DNA of 14,020 bases from Actinomycetota bacterium (GTDB taxonomy: Bacteria; Actinomycetota; UBA4738), in contig VAYG01000139.1 of assembly GCA_005885015.1 (NCBI GenBank), positions 8,497 to 22,516 of the forward strand, read 5' to 3'. The notes under the pieces were generated by a model. The model was not told where the DNA came from, made no database searches, and was given only the letters and a program-made list of their open reading frames with translations. A program made the translations under genes and the position numbers. Positions 1-7,434 of the stretch are shown here, piece after piece. Numbering within the stretch: the first letter of the stretch is position 1; each line of letters opens with the position of its first letter.

Positions 1-367
1 CCAGTCCGGCCATGATCTCCATCCGGGTTCCGAACGAGGCCAGCCAGAACGTCGGGAGCAGCACGAACGCCGAGGCGCTCCAGGGCGAGACGTCCAGCAG
101 CAGCTGGAGCCGGACCCCCACCAGGAGGGCCAGGATGGGGGGGATGGCCTTCAAGAAGTCGGGCAGCCGGTGCCACGGCACGATCACGGTGAGCACGATG
201 GCCACGGCGATCACCGCACCGGCCTGGAACTCGAAGCCCGGACGGGAATCGGCGGTGGATGGCACCGTCCCGGCTAGCAGCCAGAGCATGGTCGCTCCGG
301 CCAGGGGCCCGATCTGACGGAACAGCGTCTCCCGGCCCAATCCTCCGGATCGAAGCTTCGCTCTCAT
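1..367 (-). CDS. N-terminus of a multi-pass membrane sensor-like protein (partial)
   Basis: An open frame runs on the minus strand from an ATG at 365-367 off the left edge, giving about 122 residues. After a basic start (MRAKLRSGG) there are roughly four hydrophobic segments, near residues 18-35, 48-64, 73-88 and 98-113. The pattern, including a segment resembling 'LLPTFWLASFGTRMEI', is like the N-terminal membrane region of actinobacterial sensor histidine kinases or diguanylate cyclases. The catalytic part lies outside the window, so the output domain is unknown. The start is supported by a strong GGAGG on the minus strand at 380-384, 12 bases from the ATG. The gene follows kbl on the same strand after about 184 bases, so it is probably transcribed separately. 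Membrane nature is seen directly; the sensor role is inference. Confidence 0.65.
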   Translation of the reverse strand, partial: MRAKLRSGGLGRETLFRQIGPLAGATMLWLLAGTVPSTADSRPGFEFQAGAVIAVAIVLTVIVPWHRLPDFLKAIPPILALLVGVRLQLLLDVSPWSASAFVLLPTFWLASFGTRMEIMAGL

Positions 368-551
368 GGCTTGCGCGTTCCTCCCCCCGTTGGGCGCGGA
401 ATCCTGGACGGGAGCGCCGGCGCGGCCTGCGCTGGTACCCGTACTCGGGTAGATATCGGAGGTCTCTCGCGGGTCCCGGATGCATCGGTCGACCTATTTT
501 CCGATGGGCCGGATCGGGGTCGCCCGCCCCGTTCGGTGGACCCGCCCTCGG

Positions 552-1739
552 TCAGATCAGACCAAGCTTGCGGCCGACCTTCTCGAACGCCTCCAGGGCC
601 TCCCTGAGGTCCTCCTCCGTATGGTCGGCCGTGACGATCGTCCGGACCCGGGCCTGACCGCGGGCCACCGTCGGGAAGACGATGGCCGGGGTGAACACGC
701 CCTCCTCCCACAAGAGATGGGAGAGCTCGACGGCCTTGGTCTCCTCCCCGGCGATCACCGGGCTGATGGGCGTCTCGCTCATCCCGGTGTCGAACCCGCG
801 GTCGTGCAGCCCGGCCTTGAACAGGGCCGTGTTGGTCCACAGGCGGTCGATGCGCTCGGGCTCGTCCCGGATCACGTCGAGGGCGGCGATGCAGGCGGCG
901 GCCACGCCGGGTGGGGCCGACGTGGAGAACAGGAAGGGCCGGCCTCGGTTGACCAGCCACTGGATCAGGTGGGAAGGGCCGGCGATGAAGCCTCCGAGCA
1001 CGCCGATCGCCTTCGACAGGGTCCCCACCTGGATGTCGACCCGCGACGGGTCGAGCCCGAAGTGGGCCACCGTGCCCTTGCCGCCGGGACCGAGCACCCC
1101 GCTGGCGTGCGCGTCGTCGATCATCATGATCGCCTGGTGCTTCTCGGCGATCTGGACGAGGTCGGGGAGTGGGGCGATGTCGCCGTCCATGGAGAAGACC
1201 CCGTCGGTGATCAACAGCTGCCGGCGGCCCCGGTCCTTCGTCTCATCGAGCAACCGGTCGGCCGCGGCCCAGTCCTTGTGCGGGAAGACCTGGATCTCCG
1301 CCCTGGACAGCCGGGCTCCGTCGATGATCGACGCGTGGTTCAGCTGGTCGGAGACGATCACGTCCTCTTTGCTGAGGATCGCCGCCACCGTCCCCGAGTT
1401 CGCCGTGAACCCCGACTGGAACATGAGCGCGTCCTCGGCGCCCTTGAACTCGGCGAACCGGCGCTCCAGCTCCCGGTGCAGGGTCATGGTCCCGGCGATG
1501 GTCCGCACCGCCCCGGATCCGGCTCCGTATTCCATGGACGCCTCCGCCGCGGCCGCCTTCAGCCGGGGGTGCGCCGCCAGCCCGAGGTAGTTGTTGGAGG
1601 CGAGGTTGATCACGTCCCGGCCGTCGAACCGCGTCCGGGCGGCCTGGTGCAGCTCGAGGACACGAGGGTGCAGCGCCGTGCCGGCCCGCTCCAGCTCCTC
1701 GAGCTGCTGCCTCAGGTAGTCCAGGCTGGCTCGTGCCAT
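552..1739 (-). CDS. kbl: Glycine C-acetyltransferase (2-amino-3-ketobutyrate CoA ligase)
   Basis: PLP-dependent enzyme of the alpha-oxoamine synthase family, 395 residues, close to the usual 390-400. It cleaves 2-amino-3-ketobutyrate with CoA to glycine and acetyl-CoA, the second step of threonine breakdown. Visible landmarks are the N-terminal LASNNYLGL motif (46-54), His135 in LNHASIIDG, the TDGVFSMDGD block (178-187), IDDAHASG (207-214) and the PLP lysine Lys243 in GTLSKAIG. The C-terminal RGQARVRT-like region is also present. The ATG at 1737-1739 has a near-perfect upstream AAAGGAGG. It lies 22 bases after the family-expected stop of tdh (1762), as in a tdh-kbl operon. The related enzymes AONS (BioF) and ALAS share the fold, but tdh next door favours Kbl. 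No deletion or frame break is seen, unlike its partner. Confidence 0.93.
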   Translation of the reverse strand: MARASLDYLRQQLEELERAGTALHPRVLELHQAARTRFDGRDVINLASNNYLGLAAHPRLKAAAAEASMEYGAGSGAVRTIAGTMTLHRELERRFAEFKGAEDALMFQSGFTANSGTVAAILSKEDVIVSDQLNHASIIDGARLSRAEIQVFPHKDWAAADRLLDETKDRGRRQLLITDGVFSMDGDIAPLPDLVQIAEKHQAIMMIDDAHASGVLGPGGKGTVAHFGLDPSRVDIQVGTLSKAIGVLGGFIAGPSHLIQWLVNRGRPFLFSTSAPPGVAAACIAALDVIRDEPERIDRLWTNTALFKAGLHDRGFDTGMSETPISPVIAGEETKAVELSHLLWEEGVFTPAIVFPTVARGQARVRTIVTADHTEEDLREALEAFEKVGRKLGLI

Positions 1740-1761
1740 CTCGCCGTCCTCCTTTCGACGG

Positions 1762-2758
1762 TCACGGAAGCAGGATCACCTTTCCCGATCTTCCGGATGT
1801 CATCACCTCGAAGGCCTCGGCGAAGCGCTCCAGCGGGAAGCGATGGGTGATCACCGGGGCGACGTCGACCATGCCGGTGGCAAGCAGGGTGGTGGTCTGC
1901 TGCCATGTCCGGAACAGCTCCGGTGAGGTCGAGGGAGACCGGCCCCGGCGGGAGCCCCAGCAGGGACATCCGCCCGCCCGGGGCGAGCATCCGGGTCCCC
2001 TGGTCGATCACCGACGGGACTCCCGACATCTCCAGCACGACCTCGGCCCCGTGGCCCTCCGTCGCGGCGGATACCGTCGCCACCGGGTCCTCCTTCGTGG
2101 GGTCGATGACCGAGTCCGCGCCCATCTGCTTGGCCAGCCCCTGGCGGAACTCGTTGGGCTCCACAGCGATGACCTGGCGCGCTCCCGCCGCCCGGGCCAC
2201 GCCCACGGCGAACAGGCCGATGGGGCCGCATCCCAGGACGACCACGGTGGCCCCGACGATCTCCGAGGCACCTTCGCCGCTGAAGGCGGTGTGCACCGCG
2301 TTGCCGAAGGGATCATGGATCGAGGCGACCTCCGGAGGGATCCGCCGATCGACCTCCCAGGCGTTCCGTTCCGGGATGAGCAGGTACTCTGCGAACCCGC
2401 CGTCGAGGTCCACGCCCAGGATCCGGAGGTTCTCGCAGATGTGCGCGCGGCCGCTCCGACAGGGGGGGCAGAACCCGCAGAAGAGGTGTCCTTCCGCGGA
2501 CACGAACCGGCCCGGCCCCAGATGGTGGACCTCCGGGCCGACCGCCGCGACCCGTCCGGCCACCTCGTGGCCGAAGGTCATCGGCAGTCCGTGGATCCGT
2601 CCGGCCGCCCAGGGGTCCCAGTTGTAGATGTGCAGGTCGGTGCCGCAGATCGAGGCGGCCTCGACCTCGACCAGGACCTCGCCTGGGCCCGGGGTGGGGA
2701 CCGGAACCTCCGCCAGCTCGGCGCCGGCCTCCGGCCGAACCTTCCGCAGGGCTTTCAT
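1762..2758 (-). pseudogene. tdh: L-threonine 3-dehydrogenase, frame broken near the C-terminus
   Basis: Zinc- and NAD-dependent medium-chain dehydrogenase oxidising threonine to 2-amino-3-ketobutyrate, which Kbl then uses. From the family-typical start MKALRK (ATG 2756-2758), catalytic zinc ligands are Cys38, His63 and Glu64. The structural-zinc cysteines are 94, 97, 100 and 108, and the NAD loop GCGPIG is at 176-181. FDPFGNAVHT-like sequence occurs at 149-157. The frame is correct to about residue 279 (SLDLT, near 1924). Family sequence resumes in another frame as ELFRTWQQTTTLL, and continues through VITHRFPLERFAEAFE to GKVILLP and a TGA at 1762-1764. About 15 residues, which other TDHs have between these points, are missing. 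As written, the first frame runs on to 1712 into kbl with an unrelated tail. The start is uncertain: no Shine-Dalgarno precedes 2758, whereas a TTG at 2842 has AGGAG in front and would add 28 basic, proline-rich residues. Identity is secure; function as written is doubtful. Confidence 0.85.
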
Positions 2759-2962
2759 CGCGGAGGGGAGCGAGGGCGCCCGATCGGGTGGCGCAGCCCT
2801 TGCGGCCCGCTCCTGGCGCACCCCTTTCGGCTCTCGACCCAACGGCAGCTCCTGTGGCGGGCGACGAGAGAGAGCTTACGCGGGGCTTCGTCCGGGGGTC
2901 CATCCAGCCGGCACGCCCGAGATGCGGGCCGCCGTGCTCCTCGCCGCGGCGTGCCGTTTCGC

Positions 2963-2968
2963 TATGCT
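2963..2968 (+). promoter_or_regulatory. Possible -10 element for the DUF885 gene
   Basis: TATGCT fits the actinobacterial TAnnnT -10 pattern. It would start transcription near 2975, leaving a leader of about 29 bases that contains GGAGGA (2995-3000) before the GTG start. No good -35 hexamer is visible at the expected distance. It lies in the 245-base divergent gap between tdh and this gene. Confidence 0.35.
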
Positions 2969-3003
2969 GCGGTCTCGCCAGCCATTCGACACACGGAGGA
3001 CAC

Positions 3004-4656
3004 GTGGCCCAGCAGAACGAATCGACCGCTCTCGACCTGGCTCACCGATTCTGGGAGGGACTCCTGGAGCTCGAGCCGTGGATCGGGACCTACATCGGGG
3101 ACGAACGGTACGACGACAAGCTCCCCGACCCCAGCGAGGAGGGCCTGGCGAAGAAGAAGGACTTCTTCGACAAGGCACTGGCGGACCGGTCCGGCGTCGA
3201 TGGGGCGAACCTCGACGTGGACCTGCGGACCGCGCTGGACGTCCTGGAGAACGGGAGCCGCCGCGAGCTCGAGTCGATCCGGTGGAGGATGGATCGGTTC
3301 GCCGCGGTGACCCATCTGTTCGGGCCGGGTAACCTGCTGGCCGATCTGGGGTCGTTGCAGCGAGCGGACACCCCCGAGCGGGTGGAGCGGTACGCGACCC
3401 GCCTGTCCGGTATCCCCAAATACCTTGGCGCAATCGCCGAAGTGGCCGACGGAGCGGTGAAGGCCGGGCAGGTCGCGCCCGGCATCGTGGTGGACCGGGC
3501 CATTGGGCAGATCGAGCGGCTGCTCTCCCTGGATCCCGAGGAATCCCCGGCGATGTCACCGGTCCAGGGGGACGAGGGCCGGGCTCGGGTGGCCAAAGCC
3601 CTTCGGGAGGACGTGTGGCCCGCCTACGCCGGCTACCTGGAGGCCCTCAAGCGGTACCGGCCCGCGGCCCGCGACACCATCGGCCTCCTGGCCCTGCCCG
3701 ACGGCGACGCGATGTACGCCACGCAGATCCTGTCCTACACGACCCTCCCCCTTGAAGCGAAACGGGTCCACGAGATCGGGCTCGAGCAGCTGGCGAAGGT
3801 CCAGGAGGAACGGCGGCAGATCGCCGAGCGGCTCGGATTCGCGGACCCCGCTTCGGCCATCGCCGACCACACGGCGGGCGGCGAGAACACGGCGACGACC
3901 CGGGAGGAGATGTTGCGGGTGGTCGAGGATCAGGTCCGGCGGAGCTGGGACCGGGCCCCCGACTTCTTCGGCCGGCTCCCCCAGCAAAACTGCCAGGTCA
4001 AGAAGGTGGAGGAGTTCCGCGAGGACGACATGCCCGGGGCGTTCTACCAGCCGGGCACGGCCGACGGCTCGCGGCTGGGCGTGTACTTCGTGAACACCGG
4101 CCACCTGGCCGCCCGATACCTCCACCAGACGGCGACGACGAGCTTCCACGAGGCCAACCCGGGCCACCACTTCCAGATCACCATCGAGATGGAGTTCACC
4201 GATCGCCTGCCCCTCCGCCGGTTCGGAGGCTTCCTGGTGGGTGACGCCTTCGTCGAGGGGTGGGGCCTGTACAGCGAGCGGCTGGCAGACGAGATGGGGT
4301 TGTTCCTGGACGACTACGAGCGCCTGGGGATGCTCGAGGCGCAGGCCTTCCGGGCATGCCGGCTCATCGTCGACACTGGGATCCACGCACTGGGATGGGA
4401 CCGGGAACGGGCCGTGCTGCAGATGATGGAGGCCGGGACGTCGCGCCCCGACGCGGAGATCGAGGTCGACCGGTACATCTCCATCCCCGGCCAGGCGCTC
4501 GCTTACATGATCGGGCAGCTGGAGATCCAGCGGTGGCGATCCGACGCCGCCGGGCGGGGCACGCCCCTCAAGGAGTTCCACGACCGGTTGATGGCGCTGG
4601 GCTCCCTCCCCCTGGGCGTGCTGGAGCGCGAGCTGAAGGACGGGGCGCGCACCTAG
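3004..4656 (+). CDS. DUF885 family protein, putative zinc metallopeptidase
   Basis: A 550-residue DUF885 protein, full length for the family. The hallmark HEANPGHH is at residues 382-389 and is followed by FVEGWGLYSERL with Glu418. This resembles the HExxxGHH-plus-downstream-Glu zinc layout suspected to give peptidase activity in the family. Other family blocks include FGRLPQQNC, VEEFREDDMPGAFYQPG, LIVDTGIHALGWDRERA, EVDRYISIPGQALAYMIG and the FHDRLMALGSLPL tail. No signal peptide is seen, so it is probably cytoplasmic. The GTG at 3004 is chosen because GGAGGA sits just upstream and the N-terminus (VAQQNESTALDLAHRFWE) matches family starts. An in-frame start at 2788 would cross the promoter region and add low-complexity sequence. 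It appears monocistronic, and no internal deletion is apparent. The substrate is unknown. Confidence 0.88.
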   Translation: MAQQNESTALDLAHRFWEGLLELEPWIGTYIGDERYDDKLPDPSEEGLAKKKDFFDKALADRSGVDGANLDVDLRTALDVLENGSRRELESIRWRMDRFAAVTHLFGPGNLLADLGSLQRADTPERVERYATRLSGIPKYLGAIAEVADGAVKAGQVAPGIVVDRAIGQIERLLSLDPEESPAMSPVQGDEGRARVAKALREDVWPAYAGYLEALKRYRPAARDTIGLLALPDGDAMYATQILSYTTLPLEAKRVHEIGLEQLAKVQEERRQIAERLGFADPASAIADHTAGGENTATTREEMLRVVEDQVRRSWDRAPDFFGRLPQQNCQVKKVEEFREDDMPGAFYQPGTADGSRLGVYFVNTGHLAARYLHQTATTSFHEANPGHHFQITIEMEFTDRLPLRRFGGFLVGDAFVEGWGLYSERLADEMGLFLDDYERLGMLEAQAFRACRLIVDTGIHALGWDRERAVLQMMEAGTSRPDAEIEVDRYISIPGQALAYMIGQLEIQRWRSDAAGRGTPLKEFHDRLMALGSLPLGVLERELKDGART

Positions 4657-4676
4657 CAGCGTGACCGGACGGGTCG

Positions 4677-4700
4677 CCGGCTTCTGCGAAGGGAAGCCGG
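4677..4700 (+). terminator. Perfect 8-bp inverted repeat after the DUF885 gene
   Basis: CCGGCTTC (4677-4684) and GAAGCCGG (4693-4700) form a perfect 8-bp stem with an 8-base loop. It begins 20 bases after the DUF885 stop. There is no T-tract, so an intrinsic terminator of the poor-U type common in high-GC bacteria is plausible. It ends one base before the -10-like TAGGCT of the next gene and covers the -35 position, so it could equally be an operator. Confidence 0.35.
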
Positions 4701-4701
4701 G

Positions 4702-4707
4702 TAGGCT
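4702..4707 (+). promoter_or_regulatory. -10 element of a probable leaderless promoter
   Basis: TAGGCT (TAnnnT) is separated by exactly six bases from the ATG at 4714, so transcription would begin at or next to the start codon. There is no Shine-Dalgarno before this ATG, consistent with a leaderless mRNA. No convincing -35 hexamer is seen; that position is occupied by the inverted repeat at 4677-4700. Confidence 0.4.
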
Positions 4708-4713
4708 TGGCAC

Positions 4714-5908
4714 ATGGGAGAGGGCGAAGGCGGGTCCGGTGGCGATGCCGGCCGCCGGGGTGCGGGATTCTCCACGCGGGCCATCCACGACGGAGACATC
4801 GCCCCGGGAAGCGTGGCGGAACAGCCGGTCTCGCCGCCGGTGTGGCTGACCTCCGATTACCTGTACGAGGGGCTGGAACACTACGCGGACGTCATCAACG
4901 AACGGCGCCCCGGCTACGTGTACGGGCGCTACGGCAACCCGACCCATACCGCGTTGCATCGGGTCCTCGCCTCGCTGGACGGAGCGGAGACGGCCTGGTC
5001 CTTCGGCAGCGGCATGGCGGCGATCCACACCGCGCTGACCTCGCTGCTCCGGGCGGGCGATCACCTGGTGGCGCAGCGGACTATCTACGGGGGAACGTAT
5101 TCGCTGCTCACGAAGGTGTTCCCCGGCTACGGGATCGAGACGAGCTTCGTCCGGCCGGAGCCCGATGAGGTGGCGGAAGCGGTTCGCCCGACGACGAAAG
5201 CGGTGCTGGTCGAGACCCTGGCCAACCCGACCTTCGGCGTGGCCGACATCGCCGCCATCGGCGAGCTCTGTGCGGAGCGGGGAGTACCGCTGGTGGTGGA
5301 CAACACCATCGCCACCCCGTACCTCCTTCGTCCATTCGACCACCAAGTACATCGGCGGCCACTCGGACCTGATCGGCGGGGCCGTCACGGGCTCCCGCCG
5401 GCGGATCGACCCGATCCGCCGGCTGGCGCTGGATCAGGGGACCACGGCCGGCGCCTTCGAGGCCTGGCTGGCCCTGCGCGGAATACAGACGCTGGTCCTG
5501 CGCATGGAACGGCAGTGCGCCACTGCCCTCGAGCTGGCCCGGGCCCTGGCCGCGCACCCCAAGGTCGCCTCCGTCGGGTACTCGGGCCTGCCCGAGCACC
5601 CCGACCACGCCCGCGCCGCCGCGCTCTTCGACGGCGGGAGGTTCGGGGCCATGCTGGCCGTCACGTTGCGCAGCGGGTACGAAGGGTGGCTCCGAGCCTG
5701 CGACGCGCTCAGGCTGGTCCGCGTGGGCTCGTCGTTCGGCAGCCTTCGCTCCCAGGTCTGCCACCCCGCGACCACCAGCCACCGGCAGCTCGCCGCCGAG
5801 GAGCGAGCGGAGGCCGGGATCGAGGATGGCCTCCTGCGCGTCGCCGTGGGCGGCGAGGATGCCTCGGACCTGGTCGAGGACGTGCTCCAGGCGCTGGACA
5901 AGGCATGA
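4714..5908 (+). pseudogene. Cys/Met-metabolism PLP enzyme (cystathionine gamma-synthase / methionine gamma-lyase family), frame broken
   Basis: Trans-sulfuration-type PLP enzyme. The first frame shows FSTRAIHDG, a YGRYGNPT block (about residues 69-76), FGSGMAAIHTAL and ETLANPTFGVADI, then VVDNTIATPYLLR with the PLP-binding Asp. The second frame resumes at VHSTTKYIGGHSD, which carries the PLP lysine. It continues through GTTAGAFEAWLALRGIQTL and a CHPATTSHRQL region to a TGA at 5906-5908. About nine residues that the family has between these blocks (RP-LE-x-GAD-x) are absent, and the frame changes near 5329-5338. The retained CTTCGTCC at the joint can be read in either frame. The stop overlaps the ddl ATG as ATGA, so the second frame is the original one. 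As written, the first frame runs into ddl as a false 771-residue fusion. The exact reaction (gamma-synthase, gamma-lyase or O-acyl-homoserine type) cannot be fixed. Confidence 0.82.
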
Positions 5909-7029
5909 GCGGCGATCCAGATCGCGGCGGACCGAAACGCCGTGTCGTGGTGGTCTTCGGAGGTCGCTCCGCCGAGCACGAGGTGTCGGTGGCCTCGGCC
6001 CGATCGGTCGTGAACGCCCTGGATCCACGCCGCTACGACGTCCTGCTGATCGGGATCGACAAGCGGGGGCGCTGGCATCAGCTGCCGGAGCTGCCAGCGG
6101 CGCCGAGGGCCGGGGGCGAGCTTCCCGGCGTCACCGGCGAGGAGGGACCCGGGGTCTCCCTGGCCCGCGACCCGGTTGAGTCTGCCATCGTCAACGAGCA
6201 AGGGGAGCGGACCCAGATCGACGTCGTGTTCCCGATCCTCCACGGGCCCTATGGCGAGGACGGGACCATCCAGGGGATGCTCGACCTCGCCGGCATCCCC
6301 TACGTCGGGGCCGGTGTGCTCGGGTCGGCCCTGGGGATCGACAAGGCCGTCCAGAAGGTCCTGTTCGTCGCGGCCGGGCTCCCCGTGGTGCCGCACGAGG
6401 TCGTCCACGAGCGGGAATGGGAAGAGGACCGTGAGGGCGTCGAGGCTCGGGCGGCCGGGCTGGGCCTGCCGCTCTTCGTGAAGCCGGCCACGCTGGGGTC
6501 GTCGGTCGGCATCACCAAAGTGGGGAACCTGCAAGACCTGCCGGCGGCGATGGAGGAAGCGCTCTCTTATGCGCGGAAGGCCCTGATCGAAACCTCGATG
6601 GAGGGCGCGCGGGAGATCGAGTGCGCCGTCCTGGGCAACGACGACCCGGTAGCCTCCGTCCCCGGCGAGGTCGTCCCCGGCGGGGAATGGTACGACTACC
6701 GCGCGAAGTACATCGAGGAAGGCACGAAGCTCGAGGTTCCGGCTCGGCTCCCGGAAGAGGTGACCGAACGGATCCAGCGGATGGCGGTGGCCGCGTTCAG
6801 GGCGATCGACGCGTCGGGGATGGCCAGGGTCGATTTCTTCTATCGCCAGCCCGATCAGGTGCTGGTGAACGAGATCAACACGATCCCCGGGTTCACCACC
6901 ATCTCGATGTACCCGAAGATGTGGGAGGCCTCCGGGCTCTCGTACCCCGACCTGGTCGACAGGCTCGTGGAACTCGCCATCGAGCGGCACGAGAAGGAGC
7001 AGAAGCGCGGCCGCACGCTTCCTGACTGA
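5905..7029 (+). CDS. ddl: D-alanine--D-alanine ligase
   Basis: ATP-grasp ligase joining two D-alanines for the peptidoglycan stem peptide, in the cytoplasm. It has 374 residues, which fits the longer Ddl class. The N-terminal VVVVFGGRSAEHEVSVASA contains the GGxSxEHxVS signature. HGPYGEDGTIQG is at 113-124 and IPYVGAGVLGSALGIDK follows. The ATP-grasp loop is KPATLGSSVGI. The metal-binding NEIN is at 322-325, followed by TIPGFT. The protein is complete with no visible gap. It starts at ATG 5905-5907, overlapping the TGA of the upstream PLP gene (ATGA), so translation is probably coupled. A longer frame reaching back to 4714 results from the break in that upstream gene and should not be annotated as a fusion. 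Confidence 0.95.
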   Translation: MSGDPDRGGPKRRVVVVFGGRSAEHEVSVASARSVVNALDPRRYDVLLIGIDKRGRWHQLPELPAAPRAGGELPGVTGEEGPGVSLARDPVESAIVNEQGERTQIDVVFPILHGPYGEDGTIQGMLDLAGIPYVGAGVLGSALGIDKAVQKVLFVAAGLPVVPHEVVHEREWEEDREGVEARAAGLGLPLFVKPATLGSSVGITKVGNLQDLPAAMEEALSYARKALIETSMEGAREIECAVLGNDDPVASVPGEVVPGGEWYDYRAKYIEEGTKLEVPARLPEEVTERIQRMAVAAFRAIDASGMARVDFFYRQPDQVLVNEINTIPGFTTISMYPKMWEASGLSYPDLVDRLVELAIERHEKEQKRGRTLPD

Positions 7030-7059
7030 CGCGCGGACGGCGCGGCGGGCGAGCGATCC

Positions 7060-7200
7060 CTACAGGTGGACGACGGGGCAGGTGAGCGTGCGAGTAATCC
7101 CCTCCACGGCCTGGATCTTCGCCACCACCAACTTGCCCAGCTCATCGACGTTGCGCGCCTCGGCGCGCACGATCACGTCGTGGATGTAGGCGTTGACCAC
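7060..7200 (-). CDS. Stand-alone Lrp/AsnC effector-domain protein, internally shortened
   Basis: A 46-residue frame from GTG 7198-7200 to TAG 7060-7062. It begins VVNAYI, then goes directly to HDVIVRAEARNVDELG and ends TRTLTCPVVHL. Small actinobacterial proteins made only of the Lrp/AsnC ligand-binding (RAM) domain are about 77-80 residues. They have the same first strand and the same second half, with about 32 residues between AYI and the DVI strand (LIQTEVGK... to TGPY-like). That block is missing here in frame, so the domain would lack one helix and one strand. The start is backed by a strong minus-strand GGGGAGGGG at 7203-7211. It is convergent with ddl, with 30 bases between the stops. 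No DNA-binding domain is present. The family is clear from the C-terminal half; whether this short form folds is doubtful. Confidence 0.72.
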   Translation of the reverse strand: MVNAYIHDVIVRAEARNVDELGKLVVAKIQAVEGITRTLTCPVVHL

Positions 7201-7231
7201 GTTCCCCTCCCCTGGATCAGTGGTGGTCGGT

Positions 7232-7258
7232 ATCGTAGCGGCCTTTCGCCCGTGTCAC
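7232..7258 (-). promoter_or_regulatory. Possible promoter for the Lrp-domain gene
   Basis: On the minus strand GTGACA (7253-7258) resembles a -35 element and TACGAT (7232-7237) a TAnnnT -10. The 15-bp spacer is shorter than usual. Transcription would start near 7225, upstream of the ribosome binding site at 7203-7211. It overlaps the region upstream of the divergent gene at 7272. Confidence 0.25.
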
Positions 7259-7259
7259 A

Positions 7260-7265
7260 TATCCT
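7260..7265 (+). promoter_or_regulatory. -10 element of a probable leaderless promoter
   Basis: TATCCT fits TAnnnT and lies exactly six bases before the GTG at 7272, the same geometry as TAGGCT before the ATG at 4714. No Shine-Dalgarno is visible before 7272. No clear -35 hexamer is seen. Confidence 0.4.
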
Positions 7266-7271
7266 GAGTCG

Positions 7272-7430
7272 GTGCCGCGATCTCGCAAGCGCCGCAAGGC
7301 CGGCGACCCGCTCGAACCGTACCGCCGGATCCGCAAGCCCATGCCGCCGCCCGAGCAAGTCATTCCGGACAAGCGGCGGAAGGTCGCCGAGCGCGAGGCC
7401 GACCGGGAGTCGAGAGAGGAGGCGCCCTGA
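7272..7430 (+). CDS. Small basic conserved protein
   Basis: A 52-residue frame from GTG 7272 to TGA 7428-7430. It begins with a very basic stretch (VPRSRKRRKAGDP), then RRIRKPMPPPEQV, and ends in a charged helix rich in Arg, Lys and Glu. Short 'SRKRRK...RKPMPPP' proteins of similar size occur as unnamed proteins in Actinomycetota; that is from memory, and no function is known. The charge suggests nucleic acid or ribosome binding, which is inference. It is the first gene of a short operon, its stop lying four bases before the phosphoribosyltransferase GTG, and it appears to be translated from a leaderless message. Confidence 0.6.
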   Translation: MPRSRKRRKAGDPLEPYRRIRKPMPPPEQVIPDKRRKVAEREADRESREEAP

Positions 7431-7434
7431 TCCC

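Noticed and set aside
436..451. A small palindrome, TACCCG-TACT-CGGGTA, between kbl and the left-edge gene.
   Set aside because: A 6-bp stem in GC-rich DNA is weak evidence. There is no T-tract or neighbouring promoter to give it a role.
480..1850. A 456-codon plus-strand frame across kbl.
   Set aside because: It lies antisense to a complete, well-conserved Kbl and shows no recognisable domain.
3556..5388. A 610-codon minus-strand frame across the DUF885 gene and the start of the PLP enzyme.
   Set aside because: It spans two unrelated sense genes and their intergenic region without any motif, as expected for a codon-bias shadow.
7030..7059. Short CGCGC/GCGCG stem between ddl and the Lrp-domain gene as a terminator.
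   Set aside because: It has only five base pairs in very GC-rich DNA and no T-tract.
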